Assembly (NCBI GenBank): GCA_902593165.1
Contig: CACJHI010000003.1
Location: forward strand, 1 to 64,000
Source of the DNA: an uncultured Bacteroidota bacterium
Lineage (GTDB): Bacteria; Bacteroidota; Bacteroidia; Flavobacteriales; Flavobacteriaceae
DNA: 64,000 nucleotides
Direction: 5' to 3'
The position numbers were made by a program, and so were the translations under genes. Below the pieces are notes generated by a model, which saw nothing but the letters and a program-made list of their open reading frames with translations, had not been told where the DNA came from and made no database searches. This document shows, in pieces, positions 46,600-55,691 of the stretch (the stretch's first letter is position 1; every line of letters starts with the position of its first letter).

Positions 46600-47764
46600 T
46601 AAAAAGGGGTTTTATGGAAATTATGGAGGTGCTTTTGTACCTGAAATGCTATTTCCAAACCTTGACGAATTAGAAAAAAATTATAATGAGATTATTAATG
46701 ATCCGAGTTTCCAAGAGGATTATAATAAGCTCTTAAAGGATTATGTAGGGAGACCTACTCCATTGTATTTTGCTGAAAGAATGTCAGAAAAATATAAATG
46801 TAAAATTTACTTTAAACGAGAAGACTTGTGTCATACAGGTGCACACAAAATAAATAATACAGTTGGTCAAATTTTACTTGCTAAAAGATTAGGAAAAAAA
46901 AGAATTATTGCTGAAACAGGAGCGGGTCAACATGGAGTTGCAACTGCAACAGTTTGTGCATTAGCAGGAATTGAATGTGTTATATATATGGGTGCTGTTG
47001 ATATCAAAAGGCAGGCTCCAAATGTTGCTAGAATGAAAATGTTAGGTGCAAGTATTGTTGCTGCTGAATCAGGAAGTAAGACACTTAAAGATGCCACCAA
47101 TGAAGCAATTAGAGATTGGATCAATAACCCTATAACTACTCACTACATAATTGGTTCAGTTGTAGGCCCTCATCCTTATCCAGATATGGTTGCTAAGTTT
47201 CAATCTATAGTTTCAGAAGAGATTAAGTCACAATTATATGAAAAAGAGGGAACTGAAAGTCCTGACTATTTAATAGCTAATATAGGAGGTGGAAGCAATG
47301 CTGCTGGATTATATTATCATTATTTAGAAGATGAAAAAGTAAAAATTATTTCCGTTGAAGCAGCTGGAGAAGGTGTTAAATCTGGAAAAAGTGCTGCAAC
47401 ATCAGTTCTTGGAAAAACTGGTATTATTCATGGAAGTAAAACATTATTAATGCAGACTAAAGATGGACAAATAATTGAACCTTACTCCATTTCTGCTGGC
47501 TTGGATTATCCAGGTGTAGGCCCTCTTCATGCTCATTTACTTGAAAGCAAAAGAGCCGATTTTATGTCAATAACAGATAGTGATGCTATGCTTGCAGGGC
47601 TAGAAGTTTCTAAACTTGAGGGTATCATCCCTGCAATAGAAACTGCCCATGCTTTTGCTGCATTTAAGTATTTAGATTTTAAACCTAATGAAATAATAGT
47701 TGTTAACTTTTCTGGAAGGGGCGACAAGGATTTAAACACATACATTGATTATTTTAATTTATAA
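46583..47764 (+). CDS. trpB: Tryptophan synthase beta chain
   Basis: 393 residues. The PLP lysine is Lys89 in HTGAHKINNTVGQ, and the phosphate-binding loop is GGGSNAAG. YGGAFVPEML, ETGAGQHGVATAT and HAFAAFKY are conserved. It is the standard TrpB1 type and needs TrpA. It overlaps trpF by 17 bases and trpA by one base (TAATG). Confidence 0.98.
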   Translation: MKYTVDKKGFYGNYGGAFVPEMLFPNLDELEKNYNEIINDPSFQEDYNKLLKDYVGRPTPLYFAERMSEKYKCKIYFKREDLCHTGAHKINNTVGQILLAKRLGKKRIIAETGAGQHGVATATVCALAGIECVIYMGAVDIKRQAPNVARMKMLGASIVAAESGSKTLKDATNEAIRDWINNPITTHYIIGSVVGPHPYPDMVAKFQSIVSEEIKSQLYEKEGTESPDYLIANIGGGSNAAGLYYHYLEDEKVKIISVEAAGEGVKSGKSAATSVLGKTGIIHGSKTLLMQTKDGQIIEPYSISAGLDYPGVGPLHAHLLESKRADFMSITDSDAMLAGLEVSKLEGIIPAIETAHAFAAFKYLDFKPNEIIVVNFSGRGDKDLNTYIDYFNL

Positions 47765-48525
47765 TGAATAGAATAGATAAGAAATTAAGAGAAGAAGGAA
47801 AGTTATTATCAATATACTTTACTGCAGGATTCCCTAATCTTAATGATACTGCAGATATCATAATTAAGCTTCAAGAATCAGGTGTTGATATGATTGAAAT
47901 AGGCCTTCCATTTAGTGATCCCCTTGCAGATGGTCCCACAATTCAAGATAGCTCTATGAGTGCTATAAATAATGGGATGAATACAGACATACTGTTTAAT
48001 CAATTAAAAGATATAAGAGATAAGGTTTCCATTCCATTAATTATAATGGGGTATTTTAATCCTATCCTTCAATATGGTGTTGAAAAATTTTGCAAAAAGT
48101 GTAATGAGATTGGAATTGATGGATTAATTATACCTGATTTGCCAATTGATTATTATTTAGAAAATTACAAGTCAATATTTGAAAAGAATAAACTTTATAA
48201 TATGTTTTTAATAGCTCCACAGACTTCTGATGATAGGATTAGAAAAATCGACTCAATTTCTAAAGGGTTTATTTATATGGTAAGTTCTTCTAGTATTACA
48301 GGCTCAAAAAATTCTTTTAGCTCTGAGCAAATAAATTATTTTGAAAGAATTGAAAAAATGAACTTACATACACCAAGAATAATTGGTTTTGGAGTTGGAA
48401 ATAAAGAAACATTTAATGTTACAGTAAATTATTCTAAAGGGGCAATAATTGGATCTGCATTTATAAAAAATCTTCATGAAAATGGTGTCGATTCAATAGA
48501 TTCATTTATTAAATCAATAAGATAA
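47764..48525 (+). CDS. trpA: Tryptophan synthase alpha chain
   Basis: 253 residues, a TIM barrel. The catalytic acids are Glu45 (MIEIGLPFSDPLADG) and Asp56, matching E. coli Glu49 and Asp60. MGYFNPILQYG and GLIIPDLP are conserved. It cleaves indole-3-glycerol phosphate and channels indole to TrpB. Last trp gene; ubiE starts after one base. Confidence 0.97.
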   Translation: MNRIDKKLREEGKLLSIYFTAGFPNLNDTADIIIKLQESGVDMIEIGLPFSDPLADGPTIQDSSMSAINNGMNTDILFNQLKDIRDKVSIPLIIMGYFNPILQYGVEKFCKKCNEIGIDGLIIPDLPIDYYLENYKSIFEKNKLYNMFLIAPQTSDDRIRKIDSISKGFIYMVSSSSITGSKNSFSSEQINYFERIEKMNLHTPRIIGFGVGNKETFNVTVNYSKGAIIGSAFIKNLHENGVDSIDSFIKSIR

Positions 48526-48526
48526 A

Positions 48527-49231
48527 ATGAATAATAATAAATCCTCAAATTTTTTACATATAAAAAACATCTTTGAATCTATATCTAGTGAATATGATTT
48601 TATGAATGATTTAATGACTTTTAAAAATCATTCTAAATGGAAAAAAGAAATAGCTGAAATTGCAAAATATTCATCTCCTAAGAAAATTCTTGATGTTGCT
48701 ACTGGCACTGGGGATATTGCAATAAACCTTAGCAAAATTAAAGGCTCAAAGATCGAAGGGGTTGATGTATCTGGCAATATGCTTAAAATAGCACGTAAAA
48801 AAATTGACGAATTAAAAATTGATAATATAGTTCTTAAAACATGTGAAGCTGAGAATTTAGTTTTCGAAGATAATCACTTTGATATTGTATCAATTGGGTA
48901 TGGAGTTAGGAACTTTAGCAATTTAAAAAAAGGTTTAAGTGAAAGTTATAGAGTTTTAAAGAAAGATGGAAAGTTAATAATACTTGAAACTTCAATCCCA
49001 GAAAACTTGATAATTAGGTTCATGTATACCATAATAACTAGTATATACATTCCATTAATTGCTTTTATTTTTTCGGGAAAAACAAAAGCATACCTTTACT
49101 TATTAGATTCTACAAAAAAATTTCCTCCAAAAAATAAATTCATAGAGATGCTTTACAGAACAGGTTTTGAAAAAGTTGAAACAAGAAAAAAACTTTATGG
49201 CGCCTCTACAATTTATATTATATCAAAATAA
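48527..49231 (+). CDS. ubiE: Demethylmenaquinone methyltransferase
   Basis: 234 residues of the UbiE/MenG family: YDFMNDLMTFKNHSKWKKE at the N-terminus, SAM-binding ILDVATGTGDIAINL, and FDIVSIGYGVRNFSNLKKGL with YRVLKKDGKLIILE. It makes menaquinone from demethylmenaquinone, the main quinone in Bacteroidota. It lies one base after trpA and so appears to ride on the trp operon. Confidence 0.93.
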   Translation: MNNNKSSNFLHIKNIFESISSEYDFMNDLMTFKNHSKWKKEIAEIAKYSSPKKILDVATGTGDIAINLSKIKGSKIEGVDVSGNMLKIARKKIDELKIDNIVLKTCEAENLVFEDNHFDIVSIGYGVRNFSNLKKGLSESYRVLKKDGKLIILETSIPENLIIRFMYTIITSIYIPLIAFIFSGKTKAYLYLLDSTKKFPPKNKFIEMLYRTGFEKVETRKKLYGASTIYIISK

Positions 49232-49262
49232 AATTAATACCAGATTAATTAATATTTATTTT
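49225..49262. terminator. AT-only hairpin between ubiE and gnd
   Basis: Positions 49225-49238 can pair with 49248-49262, with one bulged base and a loop of nine. The arms end in A and T runs, so it could act in both directions between these convergent genes; both stop codons fall inside it. It has almost no GC pairs and may be weak. Confidence 0.3.
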
Positions 49263-50585
49263 GTGAGATCCAAATTGGTTTCGTTGAGCCTGAATTAATT
49301 TTGTACTAAGAGATAAGCTAGAGATTTGATTTATATAACTCAATGCTTCACTAAAACATGGAAGAGATACATCATTTTTTAATGACAGATTCAAAACATC
49401 AATCAGTCTAGGTTTAAGTTTATTAAGAATTTTGAATATTTTTTTATCATCAAGGATATTATCAACTGAATAATCTTTGTATAAAGTATTAATTAGATCT
49501 GATTTTATAATGCTTCCATTTGACCAAACATTCAAAGCCTTTGAAATACTAATATCCCATCCATAATTTTGATTTGCAGAATCAATTAATAAAAATGCTT
49601 GAACATAGTTTATTAGTCTACAAAAACTATATGCATCAGCTAATGAGCTAATGTTGATGTCATATTCATTAATGTCTTTTTTTATTGAATTACTGAACTT
49701 TAATCTTACATTATTATTTTTTGAAATAAACCTAGAATCTAGAGCAGCATTTAGCATACTCAATGAGCATCCAAGATCAACTCCGTATTTTAACATCCAC
49801 CTACCAGTCCCGTTATCATCAGCTTTATCATCAATTATATCTAATAAAAAGTTACCATCTCTTTTTTCCAAAAGTTTGGTAGACGATATTTCAAGTAAAT
49901 AACTATTTAAATCCGATTTACTCCATTTTTTAAAAATTTTTGCAATATCATCATATTCGTATTTATTAGATTTAATCATAAGGTAATATATTGATGATAT
50001 AAGTTGCATCTCAACATATTCTATGCCATTATGAACCATTTTAACAAAATGACCTTGGTTAGAATCTCCAAATAATTCAAAGCTTTTTGTGTTATTAATT
50101 GTGTTAGATGTTATTTTAGAAAAAATATTTTTTACTTCTTTGAATGCCTTTAAATCTCCACCTATCATTATTGAAGGGCCTTTAAGAACTCCTTCAACTC
50201 CCCCAGAAATACCCATGCCGAGATATAATAAGTTTTTTGAATTAATTTTTTGATGATTTTTAAAACTTACAGTTGGATTAGTATTACCTGCATCAATTAA
50301 TATGTCATTTGAATCAAGGTTTTTAACACAGAGAGAAATTACTTCATCTAACGAGGGACCAGATGGAACAAGGACTAAAACTTTTCTGGGCGATGAGATA
50401 GAACTGATGAATTTATTTATATCATTAAATATTAAAGAGGATTCTAATTCTGAATAATGAGTTTTAATATCTGTAGATGTATCAAAGCTTTTATCATATA
50501 GAGAAACTTTAATACCATTTGATGACATATTTCTTGCCAAGCTTGTCCCTATTCTACCTACTCCAATTATTCCAAAATCAGTCAT
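49245..50585 (-). CDS. gnd: 6-phosphogluconate dehydrogenase, decarboxylating
   Basis: 446 residues, a divergent but complete Gnd. NAD(P)-binding GVGRIGTSLARN; substrate motifs SGGVEGVLKGPSIMIGGD, HFVKMVHNGIEYVEMQLI and GTGRWMLKYGVDLG; and the C-terminal tail LIQAQRNQFGSH that closes over the partner's active site. It converts 6-phosphogluconate to ribulose 5-phosphate with reduction of NAD(P). It begins directly at the end of gntK. Shorter than the usual 468 or so, mostly in loops. Confidence 0.9.
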   Translation of the reverse strand: MTDFGIIGVGRIGTSLARNMSSNGIKVSLYDKSFDTSTDIKTHYSELESSLIFNDINKFISSISSPRKVLVLVPSGPSLDEVISLCVKNLDSNDILIDAGNTNPTVSFKNHQKINSKNLLYLGMGISGGVEGVLKGPSIMIGGDLKAFKEVKNIFSKITSNTINNTKSFELFGDSNQGHFVKMVHNGIEYVEMQLISSIYYLMIKSNKYEYDDIAKIFKKWSKSDLNSYLLEISSTKLLEKRDGNFLLDIIDDKADDNGTGRWMLKYGVDLGCSLSMLNAALDSRFISKNNNVRLKFSNSIKKDINEYDINISSLADAYSFCRLINYVQAFLLIDSANQNYGWDISISKALNVWSNGSIIKSDLINTLYKDYSVDNILDDKKIFKILNKLKPRLIDVLNLSLKNDVSLPCFSEALSYINQISSLSLSTKLIQAQRNQFGSHKININ

Positions 50586-51068
50586 TTATAATTCAGATTT
50601 AATTTTTTCAACAATAATATCAGGACTTTCAGTGATATCAATAAATTTACAATAATCAGGATATTCAATTATATTAAACTGAGAATCAAGTAAATCAGAC
50701 TTAAAAAAATGATCTTCTCTGCTGTCAAGTCTCTTTTTTATTAAATCAAATGTTCCTTTAAGACAGAACCAATCTATATCTCCATGAACGCCATTTATCA
50801 GTGCTTGTCTGTAGGCCTCTTTTAAAGCAGAACAAGCAACTACAACGTTTTTGTTCTTTAGTCTATTTATCTCGACAAAAATATCTTTAATCCATAACTC
50901 TCTATCATTATCATTTAATGGAATGTTATTATTCATTTTTTCAATATTTTCATTTGAGTGTAAATCATCTCCCTCGATAAATTCGAATTTTAAATCTAAA
51001 GAAAGTTTTTTTCCAATTAAAGATTTACCAGAACCACTTACACCAAATAAAATTATGACTTTACCCAT
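50586..51068 (-). CDS. gntK: Gluconokinase, GntK type
   Basis: 160 residues with Walker A GVSGSGKSLIGKKL, the GDDLHSNENIEKMNNNIPLNDNDR substrate region (shown here only by its family pattern GDxxHxxxNxxKMxxGxPLxDxDR) and VVACSALKEAYR. It phosphorylates gluconate to 6-phosphogluconate, the substrate of the adjacent gnd product. It follows the GHMP kinase gene after five bases. Confidence 0.92.
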   Translation of the reverse strand: MGKVIILFGVSGSGKSLIGKKLSLDLKFEFIEGDDLHSNENIEKMNNNIPLNDNDRELWIKDIFVEINRLKNKNVVVACSALKEAYRQALINGVHGDIDWFCLKGTFDLIKKRLDSREDHFFKSDLLDSQFNIIEYPDYCKFIDITESPDIIVEKIKSEL

Positions 51069-51073
51069 ATCGG

Positions 51074-51958
51074 TTATATCTGATAAAACTTGAATTCAGA
51101 AAAACTTGAATTTATTTGATTATCAAAATCATATGCTAGAAAGAAACCTCCTCCTCCAGAACCACAAAGTTTCATGTAATATGAATCATTTTTTATCCCT
51201 TCTTTCCATTTATGTTTTATTTTTTCAGGGATCATTTCCTGAAAATTATAAAATGTATCTTTTGATAGTTCTTTAACTGAGTTTCTAAACAATTCAGAAG
51301 AGTTTATTATGTGCTCAATACATTGATTATTATTATTAATAAACTTACTATTAAAGAAAAGTCTAAATTCACTATCACTCATTTTATCTTCAAATGTCTT
51401 AATCATTTTTTTTGTTGATGATACTATTTGACTGTCTATTATATATACTTTAAAATCTTTAAAAGCTATTTTGTCAATGGGTTTTATTTTTTTATTTGAA
51501 TATAGCGTTGGTTTATTAAAGTATGATACAGCAGGATCAAACCCAGAGGAATTCCCATGAAATTTTGATTCAACTAATGACATAATTTTTTTTAATTCTG
51601 AATTAGAAAATGATTTTAGATCAACTTTAGAATATCTTGATATAACTGAAGAAACTAGAGCTCCACTACTTCCAAGCCCACTTCCAATTGGAATATTGCT
51701 ATCAAAATATAGACCTGAATCAATTTCTTTTTTTAAATTATCTGAGTTAATTATATTATTTAGATACTCTTCTTGAATAATATACTCATATAAAGATTCT
51801 ATATTTCTATTTGATATTTTTTGATCTTCTGATAGATGATCTGATTTAGAAAGAGATCCATTAAATTTTTTGTAAGGAATAGATAAAGCGTTTGAATCAT
51901 GCATAATACCATACTCACCAAATAATAAGATTTTTGAGTTAAAAGAGATACTATCCAT
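51074..51958 (-). CDS. GHMP-family kinase, probable mevalonate kinase
   Basis: 294 residues with the GHMP ATP loop PIGSGLGSSGA (90-100), FHGNSSGFDPAVS with the likely catalytic Asp141, and the C-terminal GSGGGGFFLAY motif. The pattern fits the short mevalonate kinases annotated in flavobacteria; phosphomevalonate kinase is the alternative. It overlaps mvaD by one base. No separate third GHMP kinase of the pathway lies in the window. Confidence 0.78.
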   Translation of the reverse strand: MDSISFNSKILLFGEYGIMHDSNALSIPYKKFNGSLSKSDHLSEDQKISNRNIESLYEYIIQEEYLNNIINSDNLKKEIDSGLYFDSNIPIGSGLGSSGALVSSVISRYSKVDLKSFSNSELKKIMSLVESKFHGNSSGFDPAVSYFNKPTLYSNKKIKPIDKIAFKDFKVYIIDSQIVSSTKKMIKTFEDKMSDSEFRLFFNSKFINNNNQCIEHIINSSELFRNSVKELSKDTFYNFQEMIPEKIKHKWKEGIKNDSYYMKLCGSGGGGFFLAYDFDNQINSSFSEFKFYQI

Positions 51959-53031
51959 TATATAATTTTTGCTGAACCACTGCCAAGACTATCATATATA
52001 CACATCTTAGATTTACAGAATTTTAATAACTCATCTTCAATAAACTTTTTTACTTCACTTTTAATATTATTAGGATAAAGCAGATGAACATTTGAGCCAG
52101 CATCAAGTGTAAAACAAACGGGATTTTTAGTTTCTCTTCTATATTCTAAGATTCTTTGAATAACTTCTAATGTATTTGGTTTCATTAAAATAAAGTATGG
52201 ACTTGATGATAACATTAAAGAGTGAATCATTAAAGCCTCTGACTCTGTTATGTTTATAAACTCATCTAAATGTCCAGACTTTAAGACATCTTTAAGTCTA
52301 GCAATATTTTTTTTCGCCTCACTGAACCTTATCTTCGAAAATGGATTTTGATTCATTAACTTATGTCCAATTGAACTTGATATTTTCTTAACTCCTGGAT
52401 CAATTACAAGAATTGTATTTTGATATTCTTGGAATATCTGATCAATATCTTCTGAGATGTTAATTGCAAATAAATTGGAACTTCCGGGATAAGAATTTGA
52501 CTCACCCCAAATAGTGACTGGCCCCTCTATACTTCTAGATGCACTTCCTGAACCAAGCCTAGCTATAAATGATTTCTTTTTTAAATAATATGAGTCGTCT
52601 TGTTGATTGGAATTTAACTTTTCAATATCAACTAGACATGATGCTAATGCAGACATTGATGATGCGGATGAAGCAATTCCACTACTATGAGGAAAATTAT
52701 TTTCTGATTTTATATTAATATCATGATTTTTTAAAAAGCTAAAATATTTTTCAATGTCAGTCATGAATAATTTAATTTTTTGACCAAACTCATGATCTTT
52801 AATACCATCAAATTCAAAACCAATAGAATTGGCTTTATTTTTTTTAGGTTTAAATTCCACAGAAGTTGTTGTGAAGGACTTAGACAGAGTAAAACTAATT
52901 GATGGATTCTGAGGTATTTGATTATCTTTTTTTCCCCAATATTTAACTAATGCAATATTACTAGGTGAATTCCATTTTACAATTCCTTCAGACAAGAAAT
53001 TATCAATATTGACAAAATCCTTTTCAATCAT
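51958..53031 (-). CDS. mvaD: Diphosphomevalonate decarboxylase
   Basis: 357 residues of the MDD family: SNIALVKYWGKKD near the N-terminus, FPHSSGIASSASSMSALA as the phosphate loop, GSGSASRSIEGPVTIW, and the C-terminal DAGSNVHLL carrying the catalytic Asp. It produces isopentenyl diphosphate from mevalonate diphosphate. With idi (11999-12517) it shows that this organism uses the mevalonate route. First gene of the mvaD-kinase-gntK-gnd unit. Confidence 0.93.
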   Translation of the reverse strand: MIEKDFVNIDNFLSEGIVKWNSPSNIALVKYWGKKDNQIPQNPSISFTLSKSFTTTSVEFKPKKNKANSIGFEFDGIKDHEFGQKIKLFMTDIEKYFSFLKNHDINIKSENNFPHSSGIASSASSMSALASCLVDIEKLNSNQQDDSYYLKKKSFIARLGSGSASRSIEGPVTIWGESNSYPGSSNLFAINISEDIDQIFQEYQNTILVIDPGVKKISSSIGHKLMNQNPFSKIRFSEAKKNIARLKDVLKSGHLDEFINITESEALMIHSLMLSSSPYFILMKPNTLEVIQRILEYRRETKNPVCFTLDAGSNVHLLYPNNIKSEVKKFIEDELLKFCKSKMCIYDSLGSGSAKII

Positions 53032-53127
53032 TTAAATATTGTTAAAAATCATTTAAATATAGTAAAGTTAAACTCTAAGATAAATTTTATTTGTTTAATT
53101 TGAATTGAAATTAATTTCTTAGATAAA

Positions 53128-54231
53128 TTGAAAAAATCTGCATTTAAGTTCACTAATTACAAGGAACCTAATCTTTCTCCTTTCGAGAAACTATTTAATA
53201 TTTTTAAGGAACTTATTATACATACCTCTGGAGACTTTGACGAGGCTATCGATTGGCTAAGAGAATTAGATAAAGAATATCAATTAACAGATGAGAATTA
53301 TACAATTGATGACTTTATTAATGATCTTTTAAATAAAGGATATATTACTAAACAAGTACAAAGTGGAGAAGAGAAAACTAAAATTAGCTCCAAAACAGAA
53401 AGGCTTCTAAGAAAACATGTCCTGAAGCATCTATTTGGTAAACTGAAAAAGACAAAAAAAGGAAATCATAGAACAAAGTTTTCTTCATCAGGATCTGATG
53501 ATAATCTTAATATAAAAGGTTTTGAATATGGAGATCCTCTTGACAGAATATTATTGACTGAGAGTTTAAGAAATGCTATAATCTCATCTGGCGAAGAAGA
53601 TTTAACACTTAAGAAAGAAGATATTGTAGTATGGGACTCAAACCACAATTCTCAGATGAGTACTGTGTTAATGATTGATATTAGTCACAGTATGATTCTT
53701 TATGGCGAGGACAGAATTACTCCAGCAAAAAAAGTTGCCATGGCTTTAGTTGAATACATAAAAACTAAATTTCCAAAAGACACCATTGATATTTTATCTT
53801 TTGGAGATGAAGCAAAACCAATTAGTATTAAAGATCTGCCCTATTTAAAAGTAGGACCGTATCATACAAATACTGTTGCAGGGCTTGACCTAGCATTTGA
53901 TATTTTAAGAAGAAAGAAGAATAATAATAAACAAATCTTTATGATAACTGATGGTAAGCCCAGTTGTATGTTTACAAAAGATGGATTTTATAAAAATAGC
54001 GCTGGTCTAGACAATTTCATTCTCGATCAGTGTTACAATAGGGCTAGGATTGCAAAAAAAAATAATATACCTATTACAACATTTATGATTGCTAGTGATC
54101 CCTACTTGCAAACATTTGTAAAAAAATTCTCAGAAGTAAATAATGGGAAGGCTTTTTATACTGGTCTAGATGGTTTAAGTGAAATGGTATTTGAAGATTA
54201 TGATAAAAACAGAAGACAAAAATTAAGATAA
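53128..54231 (+). CDS. VWA-domain protein
   Basis: 367 residues. A helical N-terminal region (about 1-110) is followed by a von Willebrand A domain (about 175-355) with a MIDAS of Asp184-x-Ser186-x-Ser188 (IDISHS), Thr247 or Thr249 (YHTNTVAGL) and Asp275 (ITDGKPS). No signal peptide, so it is cytosolic. The start is TTG 53128, since no upstream in-frame ATG exists. It overlaps the AAA+ gene by one base, and the two should act together as a MoxR-VWA pair. The target is unknown. Confidence 0.8.
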   Translation: MKKSAFKFTNYKEPNLSPFEKLFNIFKELIIHTSGDFDEAIDWLRELDKEYQLTDENYTIDDFINDLLNKGYITKQVQSGEEKTKISSKTERLLRKHVLKHLFGKLKKTKKGNHRTKFSSSGSDDNLNIKGFEYGDPLDRILLTESLRNAIISSGEEDLTLKKEDIVVWDSNHNSQMSTVLMIDISHSMILYGEDRITPAKKVAMALVEYIKTKFPKDTIDILSFGDEAKPISIKDLPYLKVGPYHTNTVAGLDLAFDILRRKKNNNKQIFMITDGKPSCMFTKDGFYKNSAGLDNFILDQCYNRARIAKKNNIPITTFMIASDPYLQTFVKKFSEVNNGKAFYTGLDGLSEMVFEDYDKNRRQKLR

Positions 54232-55691
54232 TGAATAAACCTAAAATCAAAACCCTTGGTGAATTAAAATCATCAGATTACAGTTATAAATCTTTAAATC
54301 AGGAGATTACCGATAATTTAAGGGATAACCTCTCAAAAGGGGTTAATGTATTTTCTGATCTAATTGGATATGAAGAGACTGTAATTCCAAGTGTGGAAAG
54401 AGCATTCCTTTCAAATCACAGTATTAACCTTCTTGGTCTAAGAGGTCAAGCTAAAACCAAACTGGCAAGGACTTGTGTAAATCTTTTAGATGAATGGATC
54501 CCAATAATTAAAGGGTCAGAAACTAATGATGATCCACTCAAACCAATTTTTAAAAGCTCTATAGAAAAGATTAAATCTGATGGAGACAAAACTCAAATCG
54601 ATTGGCTCCATAGAAATGAAAGATTTTATGAGAAACTTGCAACTCCAGATGTAACAGTATCTGATTTAATTGGTGATATTGATCCAATAAAAGCAACAAA
54701 TCTTAAATTATCCTATTCTAACGAAGAAGTTATTCACTTTGGATTAATACCAAGAGCTCACAGATGTATTTTTGTACTTAATGAATTACCGGATTTACAA
54801 CCAAGAATTCAAGTTTCACTTTTTTCGATTCTAGAGGAAAAAGAAATTCAAATCAGAGGCTTTAAAGTTAGACTTCCTCTAGATATTCAATTTATTTTTA
54901 CTTCAAATCCAGAAGACTATACTAACAGAGGCACAATTGTAACTCCCTTGAAAGACAGAGTTGGCTCTCAAATATTGACTCATTATCCAGAATCAATAGA
55001 AGTTGCAAAAAAAATTACTAAACAAGAATCAAAGATTAAGTCTGATTTAGGCTTAAAAATTCATATTCCAGAAGTTGCTAGAGATATAATTGAGCAAATA
55101 TCTTTTGAAGCAAGAGAAAGTGATCTTGTTGATAGAAAAAGTGGAGTAAGTGCAAGAATGAGTATAACTAGTTTACAAAACTTAGTTTCATCTGCTGAAA
55201 GACGAATGATAATTAATAATGAAGAAAATACATCAATAAGAATGTCTGATTTCAGCTCAGTTATTTCCTCAATAAATGGAAAAGTAGAACTAGTCTATGA
55301 GGGAGAAGAAGAGGGTGCAGAACAAGTATCTTATAATCTAATTTCATCTGCTGTAAAATCAATATTTAATAAATACTTCCCAAAGATTGAAAAATTGACT
55401 AAACCTGATGATATAACACCATATGACTCAATCTTAAAATGGTTCTCTAGCAAGCAACTTGTAATTAATGACAACCTAAAAAATAAAGAATATGAGGATT
55501 TACTTAATCAAGTTGACGATGCAAAAAAGCTAATTGAAGAGTTTATCCCTGAATTGAATAAAGATGATAAGTTATTCTTTATTGAATTTATTTTGTGGGG
55601 TCTTGAGAGTTATAATAAGTTATCAATTTTAAGAACTAATAACGGTATAGAGTATAAAGATCCGTTCAATAATTTTATAAATAAAATTTAA
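54231..55691 (+). CDS. MoxR/Mg-chelatase-like AAA+ ATPase
   Basis: 486 residues. Walker A is GLRGQAKTK (69-77). The Walker B region reads IFVLNELPDL, with Asn-Glu in place of Asp-Glu; sensor 1 is FIFTSNPEDY, and an arginine occurs at PLKDRVGS. The helical C-terminal half resembles the ChlI/MoxR lid. It probably remodels or inserts cofactors into a target together with the upstream VWA protein. Its TAA shares the TTAA at 55688-55691 with the convergent reductase gene. Confidence 0.82.
   Translation: MNKPKIKTLGELKSSDYSYKSLNQEITDNLRDNLSKGVNVFSDLIGYEETVIPSVERAFLSNHSINLLGLRGQAKTKLARTCVNLLDEWIPIIKGSETNDDPLKPIFKSSIEKIKSDGDKTQIDWLHRNERFYEKLATPDVTVSDLIGDIDPIKATNLKLSYSNEEVIHFGLIPRAHRCIFVLNELPDLQPRIQVSLFSILEEKEIQIRGFKVRLPLDIQFIFTSNPEDYTNRGTIVTPLKDRVGSQILTHYPESIEVAKKITKQESKIKSDLGLKIHIPEVARDIIEQISFEARESDLVDRKSGVSARMSITSLQNLVSSAERRMIINNEENTSIRMSDFSSVISSINGKVELVYEGEEEGAEQVSYNLISSAVKSIFNKYFPKIEKLTKPDDITPYDSILKWFSSKQLVINDNLKNKEYEDLLNQVDDAKKLIEEFIPELNKDDKLFFIEFILWGLESYNKLSILRTNNGIEYKDPFNNFINKI

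Noticed and set aside
53029-53058. Repeated CATTTAAATA at 53029 and 53049 upstream of mvaD as a possible operator
   Set aside because: Two copies of a very AT-rich decamer in an AT-rich spacer are easily due to chance; one copy includes the mvaD start codon.
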